NCBI GenBank assembly: GCA_025656455.1
Contig: JAHXHS010000009.1
Span: 62,001 to 126,000 of the forward strand
DNA: 64,000 nucleotides
Source of the DNA: Candidatus Thiodiazotropha sp. (ex Epidulcina cf. delphinae)
Lineage (GTDB): Bacteria > Pseudomonadota > Gammaproteobacteria > Chromatiales > Chromatiaceae
Direction: 5' to 3'
In this document: piece by piece, positions 36,937-45,079 of the stretch
Numbering within the stretch: position 1 is the first letter of the stretch
Layout of the letters: every line of letters starts with the position of its first letter
The notes under the pieces: model-generated
The model's input: the letters and a program-made list of their open reading frames with translations, nothing else
What the model was told of the DNA's origin: nothing
Database searches by the model: none
Position numbers and translations under genes: made by a program

Positions 36937-38160
36937 CTACAGGGCCGATTCAATGACATCGGCAAACCGGTCTGCCGCATTGAATTGGGATAACTCTCTA
37001 TTCAATTCACCGATCCGCTCTACGAATCGCCGTTCCGTCAACAGCCTCTCCACTGCAGCGCTGATGCCCCGTTTGCTGACATGGGTGGAACGGATATACA
37101 ATCCGGCCCCCTGCCTTGTTAACGCATCGATAACGTAGTATTGATCCGCGTTGGTGGGTATGCCGAGTATCGGCGTTTCACCGGCAATAGCCTGATACAC
37201 GGTTCCCGCGCCCCCGTTGCAGATCACCAGAGCGCTACGCTCACACGCCTCCATGCCGGGCAGGTAGTCGGTAGTGTAGAAGTTGGCGGGGTAGTCTTTG
37301 TCGCTCAATCTCCCTGAAGTGGAGAGCATGACCGTCACCGGCATCTCCCCCAGTACTTCGATGATACTATCCACCACCCCCACCCTGCCCGTCGATCCCA
37401 TCGCCACATAGATCAGCGGTTTATCGCTGGGAAGTCGGTCCCACCAGGGCGGATGCTGCGAGGTCGGCGACCACTGCACCGGCCCCAGGTAACGATGATT
37501 GTCCGGTGGATCTGCCGTAGGCGCAAGCGCCGGCAGATCCGGGTAGGCAACCCAATCGGCATGTGTCGCCACTTCCCGATACTCCGCGAGCTCCTTCAGG
37601 CCATACTCTCTTCTCACCGCATTAAAGGGTTTGGCCAGTTGTTTGAAGATGGCGGGGGCAAGCAGGGGCATCAGCAGGGAGCTCAGCTTGACGCCCAGCA
37701 CCCTGACAAAAGGAAATTCAGGTGTTGGCGGAGGCAGGGTGCAATAGGGCCCCCAGTAGGCATCGACCAGCGAGACATAGGGGGTCTTGGTCAACTCGGC
37801 GCTGGTCCCCAGCGACCATCTCAGGTCGCCGATGATCAGATCCGGGGACAACTCCTCGATCAGCGCCAGCTCATCCTTCACCTGGCGGGATATCTCCTCC
37901 GCCAGCCATCCGTCCCGCCCCTTGCTCAGGCGCTCCATGAAGGTATCAGTGGAGAGGGTCCATGTCTTACGCGGCGTCAATCCATAGCCTTCCACCAAAT
38001 GGGCATATCTTTCGCCCGTGACGAATATGACCTCATATTTGTCGCGGACGGCATCGGCAAGCACCAGGGGGCGCACCACGTGAGAGAGCGCCAGGTCTTC
38101 TCCCCAAAAGAGCAAACGCGCTTTTTTACCATCGCTTCCAGATAATGCATCCATGTTCAC
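36937..38160 (-). CDS. GT1-type glycosyltransferase (MGT/UGT-like)
   Basis: 407 residues with two Rossmann-like halves. The N-terminal half (LLFWGEDLALSHVVRPLVLADAV) and C-terminal half (IYVAMGSTG, CNGGAGTVYQAIAGETPILGIPTNADQ) fit the GT-B fold of UDP-glycosyltransferases, where the GGxGT and Gln near the end of the nucleotide site contact the sugar donor. Acceptor unknown; lipids, macrolides and carotenoids are all precedents. No signal peptide. Followed by apbE. Confidence 0.85.
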   Translation of the reverse strand: MNMDALSGSDGKKARLLFWGEDLALSHVVRPLVLADAVRDKYEVIFVTGERYAHLVEGYGLTPRKTWTLSTDTFMERLSKGRDGWLAEEISRQVKDELALIEELSPDLIIGDLRWSLGTSAELTKTPYVSLVDAYWGPYCTLPPPTPEFPFVRVLGVKLSSLLMPLLAPAIFKQLAKPFNAVRREYGLKELAEYREVATHADWVAYPDLPALAPTADPPDNHRYLGPVQWSPTSQHPPWWDRLPSDKPLIYVAMGSTGRVGVVDSIIEVLGEMPVTVMLSTSGRLSDKDYPANFYTTDYLPGMEACERSALVICNGGAGTVYQAIAGETPILGIPTNADQYYVIDALTRQGAGLYIRSTHVSKRGISAAVERLLTERRFVERIGELNRELSQFNAADRFADVIESAL

Positions 38161-38314
38161 GGCACCTCCTAATCCCCTTGACCGATTCGTTCCTATGGCC
38201 AGTCTAACGATTCGCTAAATACAATAAAACAACCAATCGATGGCTGGAGAAGCTTATTGGAGGGCCACCGGCAGTGTCATCAAATGAGTGTTACTAACCT
38301 ACGTTCGGGTTAGT

Positions 38315-38530
38315 TTCGTAGGGTGCGGCCCTGCCGCACCGTAACTTGAAGCCCTGGAACCCAAGGTATTGGGTGAGGGGGCCGCGAAGTGAAGAAATCC
38401 ATTATAGCAAACAGGAGCGCAACCCAGCATGGTGCGGTGCGGCAAGGCCGCACCCTACGCCTGTTCACATTGTGCGTTCCTATATAGAACATGGGAACGC
38501 GTTAAATTTGAACTCCGAAACTTGAGTTAA
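38315..38530. repeat. Partial copy M2 of the nested palindromic repeat
   Basis: About 210 bp closely matching 27629-27840, including the GGTGCGGC palindromes and the CCGAAACTTGAGTTAA end, but without the left inverted end. It fills most of the 390-bp space between the glycosyltransferase start and the PEBP gene stop. The second palindrome has an extra GGTGC unit. Confidence 0.7.
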
Positions 38531-38550
38531 CAGCCTCTAATGCGACCTGA

Positions 38551-39102
38551 TCATCTTGAATAGTGCGCCGATAATACAGTTTTACTGAGCAGATTCTGAT
38601 GCAGATAGAAGCCTACCATCGCTGCCGGTGCATTTTCGTCAAGCGGGAGCCGATCTGCCTTTAACGCATACACCGTGATCTGGTAGCGGTGCGGATCATC
38701 TCCCTGGGGCGGGCAGGGGCCGCCGTAGCCCGGCTTGCCAAAGTCGGTGCGACTCTGAATAGTGCCTTTGGGTAATTTCCCGGCATCGCTGCCCGCGCCT
38801 TTTACGAGGCTTGAGACATCGGCGGGGATATTGAACACAACCCAGTGCCACCAACCACTGCCGGTCGGCGCATCAGGGTCGTACATGGTTACGGCAAGAC
38901 TCTTGGTTCCCTCAGGTATGCCCTGCCATTGTAGAGCGGGTGAGAGATTCCCGCCCTTGCAGCCAAAACCGTTGAGTACCTGTTCATGGCCGATCTGCTT
39001 GCCGGCCTCTATCTGCGGGCTCGACACCTGAAATCCGCCTGCGTTGGCAACTTGCGCCATAAGTGTTGCGCTGAATAGCACTGCCATGGTGTTTTTCATC
39101 AT
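38551..39102 (-). CDS. YbhB/YbcL family PEBP protein, exported
   Basis: 183 residues; signal peptide 1-21 (LFSATLMAQVANA). The mature protein has PEBP motifs MYDPDAPTGSGWWHWVVFNIP, GKPGYGGPCPPQGDDPHRY and the C-terminal barrel. YbhB-like proteins are small and of unknown function; binding of anionic ligands is assumed. Two cysteines (CKGG and GPCPP). Divergent relation to none; faces the same way as the AraC gene upstream. Confidence 0.92.
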   Translation of the reverse strand: MMKNTMAVLFSATLMAQVANAGGFQVSSPQIEAGKQIGHEQVLNGFGCKGGNLSPALQWQGIPEGTKSLAVTMYDPDAPTGSGWWHWVVFNIPADVSSLVKGAGSDAGKLPKGTIQSRTDFGKPGYGGPCPPQGDDPHRYQITVYALKADRLPLDENAPAAMVGFYLHQNLLSKTVLSAHYSR

Positions 39103-39142
39103 CGTCTCCTGATGGTGGATTCATGGAGACATGATCGCATGT

Positions 39143-40033
39143 TCAATCCACGATCGGCTGTCCGCTAACGGTCAATGTGTGTTCGCTTTCGTTCAACGCA
39201 TCGCGGAATGCCGAGGGAGGAAGACCGAAACGCTTACTAAAATTACTGCTAAAGCGGGAGACAGACTGGTAACCACAATCATAGGCAATCCGGGTAACAG
39301 GCAACGAGGTTTGCAGTAACAGCATCAAGGCGCTCGTCAAGCGTTGTTCACTCAATAGATCACGAAAACCCGTTTGTTCGCGCTTCAGATGACGGCGCAG
39401 GGTGCTTTCACTCGTAGCCAGGCGATGGCAAATCTCGGCAATCTCCCATTTTCGTGACAGATCCGTCGCCAGCACTGCGCGCACCCGCTGACTCCAGTCT
39501 TTTGCGGCAAACACATAGGCGAGCAATCGATTATCCTCACGCACAAGAATCAGCAGCACTTCGAGCAGTCTGTGATCCAGTAAGTAATTATCTGCGCCAG
39601 ATGCCAGGTAGTGCTCAATCGCAGCGATCGACAGTGGATTGTTTTTAAAATGAAGAATACATGGAACCTCTTCAGGCCTATGCCCGGCGAGATCATGCGC
39701 CTGGCAAAGCCGCTCCAGGTGAGGGCGTTGGAAGGGTATGACCAACGCCCGGTAACGGCCGGTGTTTGGGTCGGGTTCGTTACGCAGATCGTAACTCCTT
39801 GGTGAGGGCACACAGAGCACGCCACCGGCGTCACAGACAATCTTCCTGCCGTTTTCGAACATCACCTTTCGCCCCGAGAGCACGAGGATGATACAAGGGG
39901 TATCGAACGGCACATGGCGGATATGAACGGTATTGCTACATGAAATCAGGCCAAACCCTTTAACCTGGGTCTTACCGTTCGGCGCCAAAGGGGTGTCTGT
40001 CAGCGAATCAAGCGTATCGAGCAGCTTTTTCAT
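39143..40033 (-). CDS. AraC family transcriptional regulator
   Basis: 296 residues. An AraC N-terminal cupin-like domain (about 25-160) precedes the two-helix-turn-helix domain (about 195-285: WEIAEICHRLATSESTLRRHLK and ARIAYDCGYQSVSRFSSNFSKRFG-like). The start overlaps the stop of the upstream glutaredoxin-like gene by four bases, so the two are coupled; the regulator may control its own redox cluster or the PEBP gene 40 bp downstream. Effector unknown. Confidence 0.92.
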   Translation of the reverse strand: MKKLLDTLDSLTDTPLAPNGKTQVKGFGLISCSNTVHIRHVPFDTPCIILVLSGRKVMFENGRKIVCDAGGVLCVPSPRSYDLRNEPDPNTGRYRALVIPFQRPHLERLCQAHDLAGHRPEEVPCILHFKNNPLSIAAIEHYLASGADNYLLDHRLLEVLLILVREDNRLLAYVFAAKDWSQRVRAVLATDLSRKWEIAEICHRLATSESTLRRHLKREQTGFRDLLSEQRLTSALMLLLQTSLPVTRIAYDCGYQSVSRFSSNFSKRFGLPPSAFRDALNESEHTLTVSGQPIVD

Positions 40034-40494
40034 TTTCGATATATTTTACTGAAGCTTGCTTCGGAAAAACCGTTCAGCCTATGCTTACCTACCAAGATGA
40101 TTGGAACCCCGCCTCTCCCCAGCTTTTTGTAATCCCGCTTCCCCCTCATGCTTGTCTCTACATCATATTCTTCAAACGAGATAGCGTTTTTTTTGAAATA
40201 ACGACGGGCTTTTTTACAATAGCCGCACCAGCTTGCGCTATACATAACCACTTTTTTGCCGCCCGTGAACCCTTCCTCCAATCTTTCGACGCTTGGCGAA
40301 TGGTAGACATTGGGCTTGACTGTCACCGACTCGGATTCAGCATCGGCGGGCGGTCTGTCGCCAAAATGGATCTTTCCTGTCTCATCGCGCCATCGATAAA
40401 TATCATCCGCGGCAAAAGCGTCTAGCGCAAACGCAAAAACCAGCAATCCACACCAAGTTACAAATTTCAGCAATTTCAATAGAATCATATTCAT
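40030..40494 (-). CDS. Exported DUF4124-glutaredoxin fusion protein
   Basis: 154 residues. Signal peptide 1-29 (FAFALDAFAA), a DUF4124 segment (about 31-60, DIYRWRDETGKIHFGDRPP), then a glutaredoxin domain with Cys90-Gly-Tyr-Cys93 and the cis-Pro GGVPIILV. A periplasmic disulfide reductase or thiol carrier is likely. It lies between the TrpD2 gene (6 bp upstream) and the AraC gene, and the block starts with OxyR 0.3 kb beyond, which suggests a redox theme. Confidence 0.88.
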   Translation of the reverse strand: MNMILLKLLKFVTWCGLLVFAFALDAFAADDIYRWRDETGKIHFGDRPPADAESESVTVKPNVYHSPSVERLEEGFTGGKKVVMYSASWCGYCKKARRYFKKNAISFEEYDVETSMRGKRDYKKLGRGGVPIILVGKHRLNGFSEASFSKIYRK

Positions 40495-40500
40495 CGGCTT

Positions 40501-41538
40501 TCAATGTTGCAATTCCGTCAGTTTCTTAGCCGCCATTCCAGACTCAATGGTTTCACCCGCCATTTTTATACCCTCGGTAATCTCATCGGCACGGCCACTG
40601 ATATATAATCGTACGCCTGCATTATAGATAATGCCTTTCAGATGTCTGTCATCTTTTCCAGTCAACGCATGCTCGACCGCCAACGCCGTCGCCTCAGGCG
40701 ATGCGCAAGGGTGGTGCTGTTGATGGGTAAAACCGAAATCGGCGGGATCAAGGGTATATTGCGACAGTACCCCGTCCTGGTAGTCGGCAACCGCGACAGG
40801 CTTCATCGGCAGTTCGTCGCATCCGTCCACACCCTGCACCGCCACCACTCGTTGCTGACCTCGCTCTCCCGCCGCCGTTGCGAAACGCTGCAAAAAGCTC
40901 TTGTGCGCCGCGCCAATCATGGAAAAGCTGGCGCCGGCAGGATTGATCATAACCTCACAAGCATGCAGAAATGAGCGATAAAAGAGCGTCTGCCGAATCG
41001 GTTTCAGCCGCTCGACGCCATGTAGATAGCAACCAGCATGCAGGTGACCGAAACCTCGCTCCTCGATGTCCTTTGTCACCTGCCCAGGCTCACGATAGGC
41101 GGGAATGCCCAACGCCTCGAGCAAGCGGGCCGTGGTGACACCGTCCTTGGGCGGCAATCCGCTATTGGAGTGCATCACCACCGGCACCCCGGCGGCGACG
41201 GTCACGATGGCCGCCGCCAGGCTGAGATGGAGGGCGTTCTTGCGACCATCGTAGGGGCCATTGCAATTCAGCAGGCCATCGACCTTGGGGGATATCAGGG
41301 CTGCGCTCGCCTCCATGGCATCGAGAAAACCCTTCATCTCCTCCACCCGCGCCCCCTTGAATCGCATGGCCGTGAGGAAGGCGCCCACCTGGGCGGGATG
41401 AGCCTCGGCGGACATCAGGAAGGCCAATGCCTCTCTCGCCTCGCTTCGGCTCATATCCTTGGCCCCGCGGGATCCTTTGGCGGTGGCGATCAGGCGCTTG
41501 CGAAAAGTCTCACCCGCCTGACTATTTTGCTGCTGCAT
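40501..41538 (-). CDS. TrpD2 (YbiB) family protein, anthranilate phosphoribosyltransferase paralog
   Basis: 345 residues of the nucleoside-phosphorylase/TrpD fold. The helical N-terminal domain (about 20-85, SREALAFLMSAEAHPAQVGAFLTAMRFKG-type) precedes the core. The PRPP-binding GTGGD of true TrpD is replaced by CNGPYDGRKN (about 93-102), and SGLPPKDGVTT replaces the usual loop, the mark of TrpD2/YbiB. YbiB binds nucleic acid in E. coli rather than making tryptophan precursors. No trp genes nearby, so tryptophan synthesis is unlikely to be its role. Confidence 0.85.
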   Translation of the reverse strand: MQQQNSQAGETFRKRLIATAKGSRGAKDMSRSEAREALAFLMSAEAHPAQVGAFLTAMRFKGARVEEMKGFLDAMEASAALISPKVDGLLNCNGPYDGRKNALHLSLAAAIVTVAAGVPVVMHSNSGLPPKDGVTTARLLEALGIPAYREPGQVTKDIEERGFGHLHAGCYLHGVERLKPIRQTLFYRSFLHACEVMINPAGASFSMIGAAHKSFLQRFATAAGERGQQRVVAVQGVDGCDELPMKPVAVADYQDGVLSQYTLDPADFGFTHQQHHPCASPEATALAVEHALTGKDDRHLKGIIYNAGVRLYISGRADEITEGIKMAGETIESGMAAKKLTELQH

Positions 41539-41578
41539 GGGAGCACTCCATCTGGAATATGTAAAAAACTTACCTACT

Positions 41579-41721
41579 TAGTGTCCGTCCGGAAAGAAAA
41601 ACTCTCGCAAAGACGTCAAGATCGCAAAGTTATAACTTATTGTTTTTTTATTGTATTTATTTTTCCTTGGCGATCTTGGCGTCTTTGCGAGAGAAATTGT
41701 CTTGTTTCTGGACGGACACTA
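41579..41721. repeat. 143-bp palindromic element K between TrpD2 and oxyR
   Basis: Ends TAGTGTCCGTCC and its complement; the inner pair CTCGCAAAGACG(t)CAAGATCGC matches GCGATCTTGGCGTCTTTGCGAG. Both ends finish in TA. It lies in the 309-bp gap before oxyR; the remainder of that gap shows nothing recognised. Confidence 0.75.
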
Positions 41722-41847
41722 CTTAGGATTGGTTGTCCGCGAATAAACGCAAATATGGATTAACCCACCTTGTGCATAGCGGTGGTTTAGCGAGCGAACA
41801 GCTCCACTGGAGGCACGCTGCAGACCACCGACTGTCAGGCCAGGCAA

Positions 41848-42762
41848 TCAAAGCTCACGCACCGTATTCGGCAACTGCGCGCGGATGACGCCGGCCAAGG
41901 CATGAAGCGCCTGCTTGCGTGGAAACGTCTTTCGGTAGACGAACTGAACCCGACGATAGGCATCTTTCAGATGTAGCTTGCGGGCGATAATCCCGGAATC
42001 GGTGGTCCAGCTTCCCCGCACCGCCAAGGCAGGCACCAGGGTACAGCCGAATCCCGCTCCCACCAACTGTAGCAGGGTTTCCAGGCTGGCCGCCCGCAGA
42101 TCCGCCATGTCGTTGTCCATCGCTCCCTCTTTGATGCGACAGACATCCATCACCTGGTTGGTCAGGCAGTGCCCGTCCGCCAGCAACAGCAGATTGAGCC
42201 GGCTCAGGTCCCGACGGCCGATCTCGTCTTTGTCGTAGAGTTCGTGATTGAGCGGGTGGGCCAGCCAAAATGGCTCCTCGAACAAAGGCATCACTTCCAA
42301 CTCCGGCTCTTTTACCGCAGTCGCCAGAATCGCCACATCGATCTGGTGATCCAGCAAGCGCTGGATCAACATGTCGGTGATCTCTTCAGAGAGTATCATG
42401 CGCATCTGCGGATATTGACGCTTGAGGGGCATTAAAATCAGCGGGATCAGATAGGGACTGAGGGTGGGAATGGCACCCACCCGCAGGGCGCCTGCCATCG
42501 GGTCCCGCTGGGCCTGCGCCAGTTGCCTGATCACATCGGCCTGCTCCAGGATCAGCTTGGCGTGCTTGACGATTTCCACACCGATCGGCGTAATCGAGAC
42601 CGAACGATTGGTGCGCTCGAAAATGGTGACGCCTAGCTCCCGCTCGAGTTTCTTGATCTGGCCACTGAGTGTCGGCTGACTGACGAAACACTGGACGGCG
42701 GCATGACCGAAGTGCTCGGTCTCGGCCACGGCAATGAGGTATTTAAGATCGCGCAGGTTCAT
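41848..42762 (-). CDS. oxyR: Hydrogen-peroxide sensor/regulator OxyR
   Basis: 304 residues. LysR-type HTH (about 1-60) and effector domain. The redox pair Cys199 and Cys208 (LADGHCLTNQVMDVC) matches E. coli OxyR numbering exactly. Oxidation forms the 199-208 disulfide and activates catalase/peroxiredoxin genes. Divergent from the CbiX-type gene, 200 bp away, and upstream of the TrpD2/glutaredoxin/AraC genes on the same strand; a regulatory link is inferred. Confidence 0.96.
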   Translation of the reverse strand: MNLRDLKYLIAVAETEHFGHAAVQCFVSQPTLSGQIKKLERELGVTIFERTNRSVSITPIGVEIVKHAKLILEQADVIRQLAQAQRDPMAGALRVGAIPTLSPYLIPLILMPLKRQYPQMRMILSEEITDMLIQRLLDHQIDVAILATAVKEPELEVMPLFEEPFWLAHPLNHELYDKDEIGRRDLSRLNLLLLADGHCLTNQVMDVCRIKEGAMDNDMADLRAASLETLLQLVGAGFGCTLVPALAVRGSWTTDSGIIARKLHLKDAYRRVQFVYRKTFPRKQALHALAGVIRAQLPNTVREL

Positions 42763-42971
42763 GGGTATTGACCACTACCGGGAATAGACGCCCAATACTA
42801 CATCAGTCAACTCGATGCCAGCCAATGACAGATCTCAACCGGTTGGAGATCCTCCGATCTGCCATTTGCACCTTGACGCTCTCGGTAACAGAATACCGGC
42901 TAGGCGAATTTCCCGAACGACCCGAACAAACCTTGTCTGACCGCGTCAGAACACCATTGGACTCCTGGGCC

Positions 42972-43844
42972 ATGAAGAGACCGACACTGCTGTTGCTTGA
43001 TAACGGCTCCAGCCGCGCCGAGGCGACGCGCTACCTGCGACGCCTGGCTGGCGAACTCAGCCATCTCAGCGGCCAGAAGGTCTATCCCGTCTCCCTGCAG
43101 CACGCCGATCGGATACCCGTTCACAGGCTTGCCGGCAGGGCGGCGGATACATTCGCACCTTTCCTGCGGCGAAAACTGGCCGACGGCAAACGGGAATTCC
43201 TGGCAGTGCCGCTATTCTTCGGTGTCGGCCGGGCGCTCACCTCATTCATCCCCGACCAGGTGAGTTCGCTTCAAGCGGAGTTCGGGGCATTCAGCCTGCG
43301 CCTAGCCGATGTCCTCTACCCCCTCCCCACCGGCGAACCCCGGCTGGCGAAGATCCTCTGCGATCAGTTTTCCGACATGCTGCACGAAACACAGGTGCAG
43401 AGAGTGATTCTGGTAGACCACGGTTCTCCGCTGCCATCCGTGACGGAAGTACGCAGGCGTGTAGCCGAACAGATGCGCGACATGCTGCCCCCCGGGGTCG
43501 GCCTGGAAGAGGCTGTGATGGAGCGGCGCAACAGCCCTGAGTACGATTTTAACGGGGAGCTATTGGAGCCGTTGCTGGAACGCACCGTTCCAACCGCCCG
43601 CGAGATCCCTATCATCCTCTCGTTGCTGTTTCTCTCCCCCGGCCGTCATGCAGGCGACAACGGCGATATCGCAAGGATCTGCGCCGATGCCCAACAACGC
43701 CACCCAGGATTGAATATACGCATCAGCCGTCTGGTGGGCGACCATCCTGGGCTTGTCGACATCCTCTATGATCGTTTGATGACAGGACTCGAAAACACGG
43801 AACAACGCATGCCGACACATAGCATACAAGGAGAACGGCCATGA
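42972..43844 (+). CDS. CbiX/SirB-type sirohydrochlorin chelatase-like protein
   Basis: 290 residues from the ATG at 42972; earlier in-frame starts (42825) are possible but add unconserved sequence. Two CbiX-like halves: residues 1-130 and 130-290. The second half has LVDHGSP, the catalytic His motif; the first half has LLDNGSS at the equivalent place, so the His is lost. Single-chain two-half chelatases insert Fe, Co or Ni into sirohydrochlorin. Metal and activity are unknown. The stop overlaps the next small gene (ATGA). Confidence 0.78.
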   Translation: MKRPTLLLLDNGSSRAEATRYLRRLAGELSHLSGQKVYPVSLQHADRIPVHRLAGRAADTFAPFLRRKLADGKREFLAVPLFFGVGRALTSFIPDQVSSLQAEFGAFSLRLADVLYPLPTGEPRLAKILCDQFSDMLHETQVQRVILVDHGSPLPSVTEVRRRVAEQMRDMLPPGVGLEEAVMERRNSPEYDFNGELLEPLLERTVPTAREIPIILSLLFLSPGRHAGDNGDIARICADAQQRHPGLNIRISRLVGDHPGLVDILYDRLMTGLENTEQRMPTHSIQGERP

Positions 43845-44002
43845 AGAATCATGCCTTGGCGATCATCCTGCCGTTGCTGCGCAATGCCTCTGGCCTGGAC
43901 TACTTCAAATGGGTAGCCTTTGTTACACTGCCAAGCTTGGCCATTGGTTTCATCAGCCATTGTTCTGGAACTGGTTTGGCTTCACCACCTCTTACTGTTT
44001 AG
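43841..44002 (+). CDS. Small membrane protein coupled to the CbiX-type gene
   Basis: 53 residues starting with ATG inside the CbiX stop (ATGA), with AAGGAG seven bases before. One hydrophobic helix (about 20-40, YFKWVAFVTLPSLAIGFISH), short tails. No family recognised. Translational coupling and a good ribosome site make it a real gene. An accessory membrane anchor is possible. Confidence 0.6.
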   Translation: MKNHALAIILPLLRNASGLDYFKWVAFVTLPSLAIGFISHCSGTGLASPPLTV

Positions 44003-44074
44003 GTGACCATCATCGATTCAACCATCGTCTTGGCCGGACTCGCGATGGCGAAGTTTGTTTCAGGAACTGAGGAT

Positions 44075-44098
44075 TATTAACCCGGCACCCTAATAGGA
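44075..44098. repeat. Solo end of E/F-type palindromic element
   Basis: TATTAACCCGGCACCCTAATAG matches the start of elements E and F and of the copy at 52180. It lies about 40 bp before the cyclase-FHA gene start. No partner arm seen nearby. Confidence 0.5.
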
Positions 44099-44139
44099 TT
44101 CCACAATAGCTGCTTTGCGAGAATGCCCACGATACCATC

Positions 44140-45039
44140 ATGCCAAATATCCGCTATCAGGAATTCGCCATTATCTTTGCCGACATCGTCGACAGCACCC
44201 GGATGTATGAAAGTCTCGGCGACAGCCGCGCCAAACAGTTGATCACCGAACTGGAGAATGACATATCCCGTGTCGTAAAGGAGACCGGCGGCCATGTGGT
44301 TGAGATAATCGGCGATGAGGTGATGAGCTGCTATGACAGCCCCGATGCTGCGGCGGCAGGCGCATGCCGAATCCAGGAATGCGTCGATGCCTACTCGGAA
44401 AGGTGTGGCATGCCCGTATCCGCTAGGTTAGGGCTTCACTATGGGCCTGCGATTGTTGAAGAGGGCAGGATGTATGGCGATTCAGTCAATGTGGCGGCGC
44501 GCATGGCATCCATTGCCCAGGCCCGACAGATCATCACCACCGAGCAGGTCGTGCAAAACCTCTCTGATGAACACAGAAGATTGGTACGCCGCTTCGACAA
44601 GGTAAAAATCAAAGGCAAACAGCAGAGAATGGTTATCTACGATCTGTTGTGGCGCATGGACGTCACCTTCATGCATACCTCACCAGTCACCCAAAACCAG
44701 CTAGCCAAAACCCTGGTCCTTACCTATGCAGGCAAAATCCATCGCATGCCTCCCACACAAGGTAGCATGCGCATCGGGCGTGACCCATGTAATGAGTTGG
44801 TGGTCTCGACCACCACCGCCTCGAGAACTCACGCAATCCTTGAATTCAGTCGGGGAAAATACGTCCTTTCGGACATCAGCACCAACGGCACCTACGTGAC
44901 CACCCAAAACCAGCAGTCGCTCTACTTACGGCGTGAGACCATCCCCCTATTGGGTAGCGGCAAGATAGGACTTGGCGAACCGGTCTCAACCGATAACCGC
45001 CATGTCATCAGTTACGATTTACAAGAGAGCGGCCCCTAG
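44140..45039 (+). CDS. Class III adenylate/guanylate cyclase with C-terminal FHA domain
   Basis: 299 residues. The cyclase domain (about 8-170) has metal Asp15 (IFADIVDST) and Asp59 (IIGDEVM), and the transition-state pair Asn117-Arg121 (NVAAR). An FHA domain (about 195-285) has the phosphothreonine-binding residues RIGRD (211-215), SRTH (228-231) and STNGT (247-251). So nucleotide output may be steered by phosphothreonine signals. No kinase is nearby. It ends 40 bp before a large MscS-type channel gene, likely in one operon. Confidence 0.9.
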   Translation: MPNIRYQEFAIIFADIVDSTRMYESLGDSRAKQLITELENDISRVVKETGGHVVEIIGDEVMSCYDSPDAAAAGACRIQECVDAYSERCGMPVSARLGLHYGPAIVEEGRMYGDSVNVAARMASIAQARQIITTEQVVQNLSDEHRRLVRRFDKVKIKGKQQRMVIYDLLWRMDVTFMHTSPVTQNQLAKTLVLTYAGKIHRMPPTQGSMRIGRDPCNELVVSTTTASRTHAILEFSRGKYVLSDISTNGTYVTTQNQQSLYLRRETIPLLGSGKIGLGEPVSTDNRHVISYDLQESGP

Positions 45040-45079
45040 ACCCGTATCACCAAAGAACCATCAACCACATGTGACCTCC

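Noticed and set aside
40501..41538. Anthranilate phosphoribosyltransferase TrpD.
   Set aside because: The PRPP loop is replaced (CNGPYDGRKN), marking the TrpD2/YbiB branch.
44972..45079. 36-codon upstream extension of the mechanosensitive channel gene.
   Set aside because: It lies in the end of the cyclase gene and would hide the signal peptide that starts at 45080.
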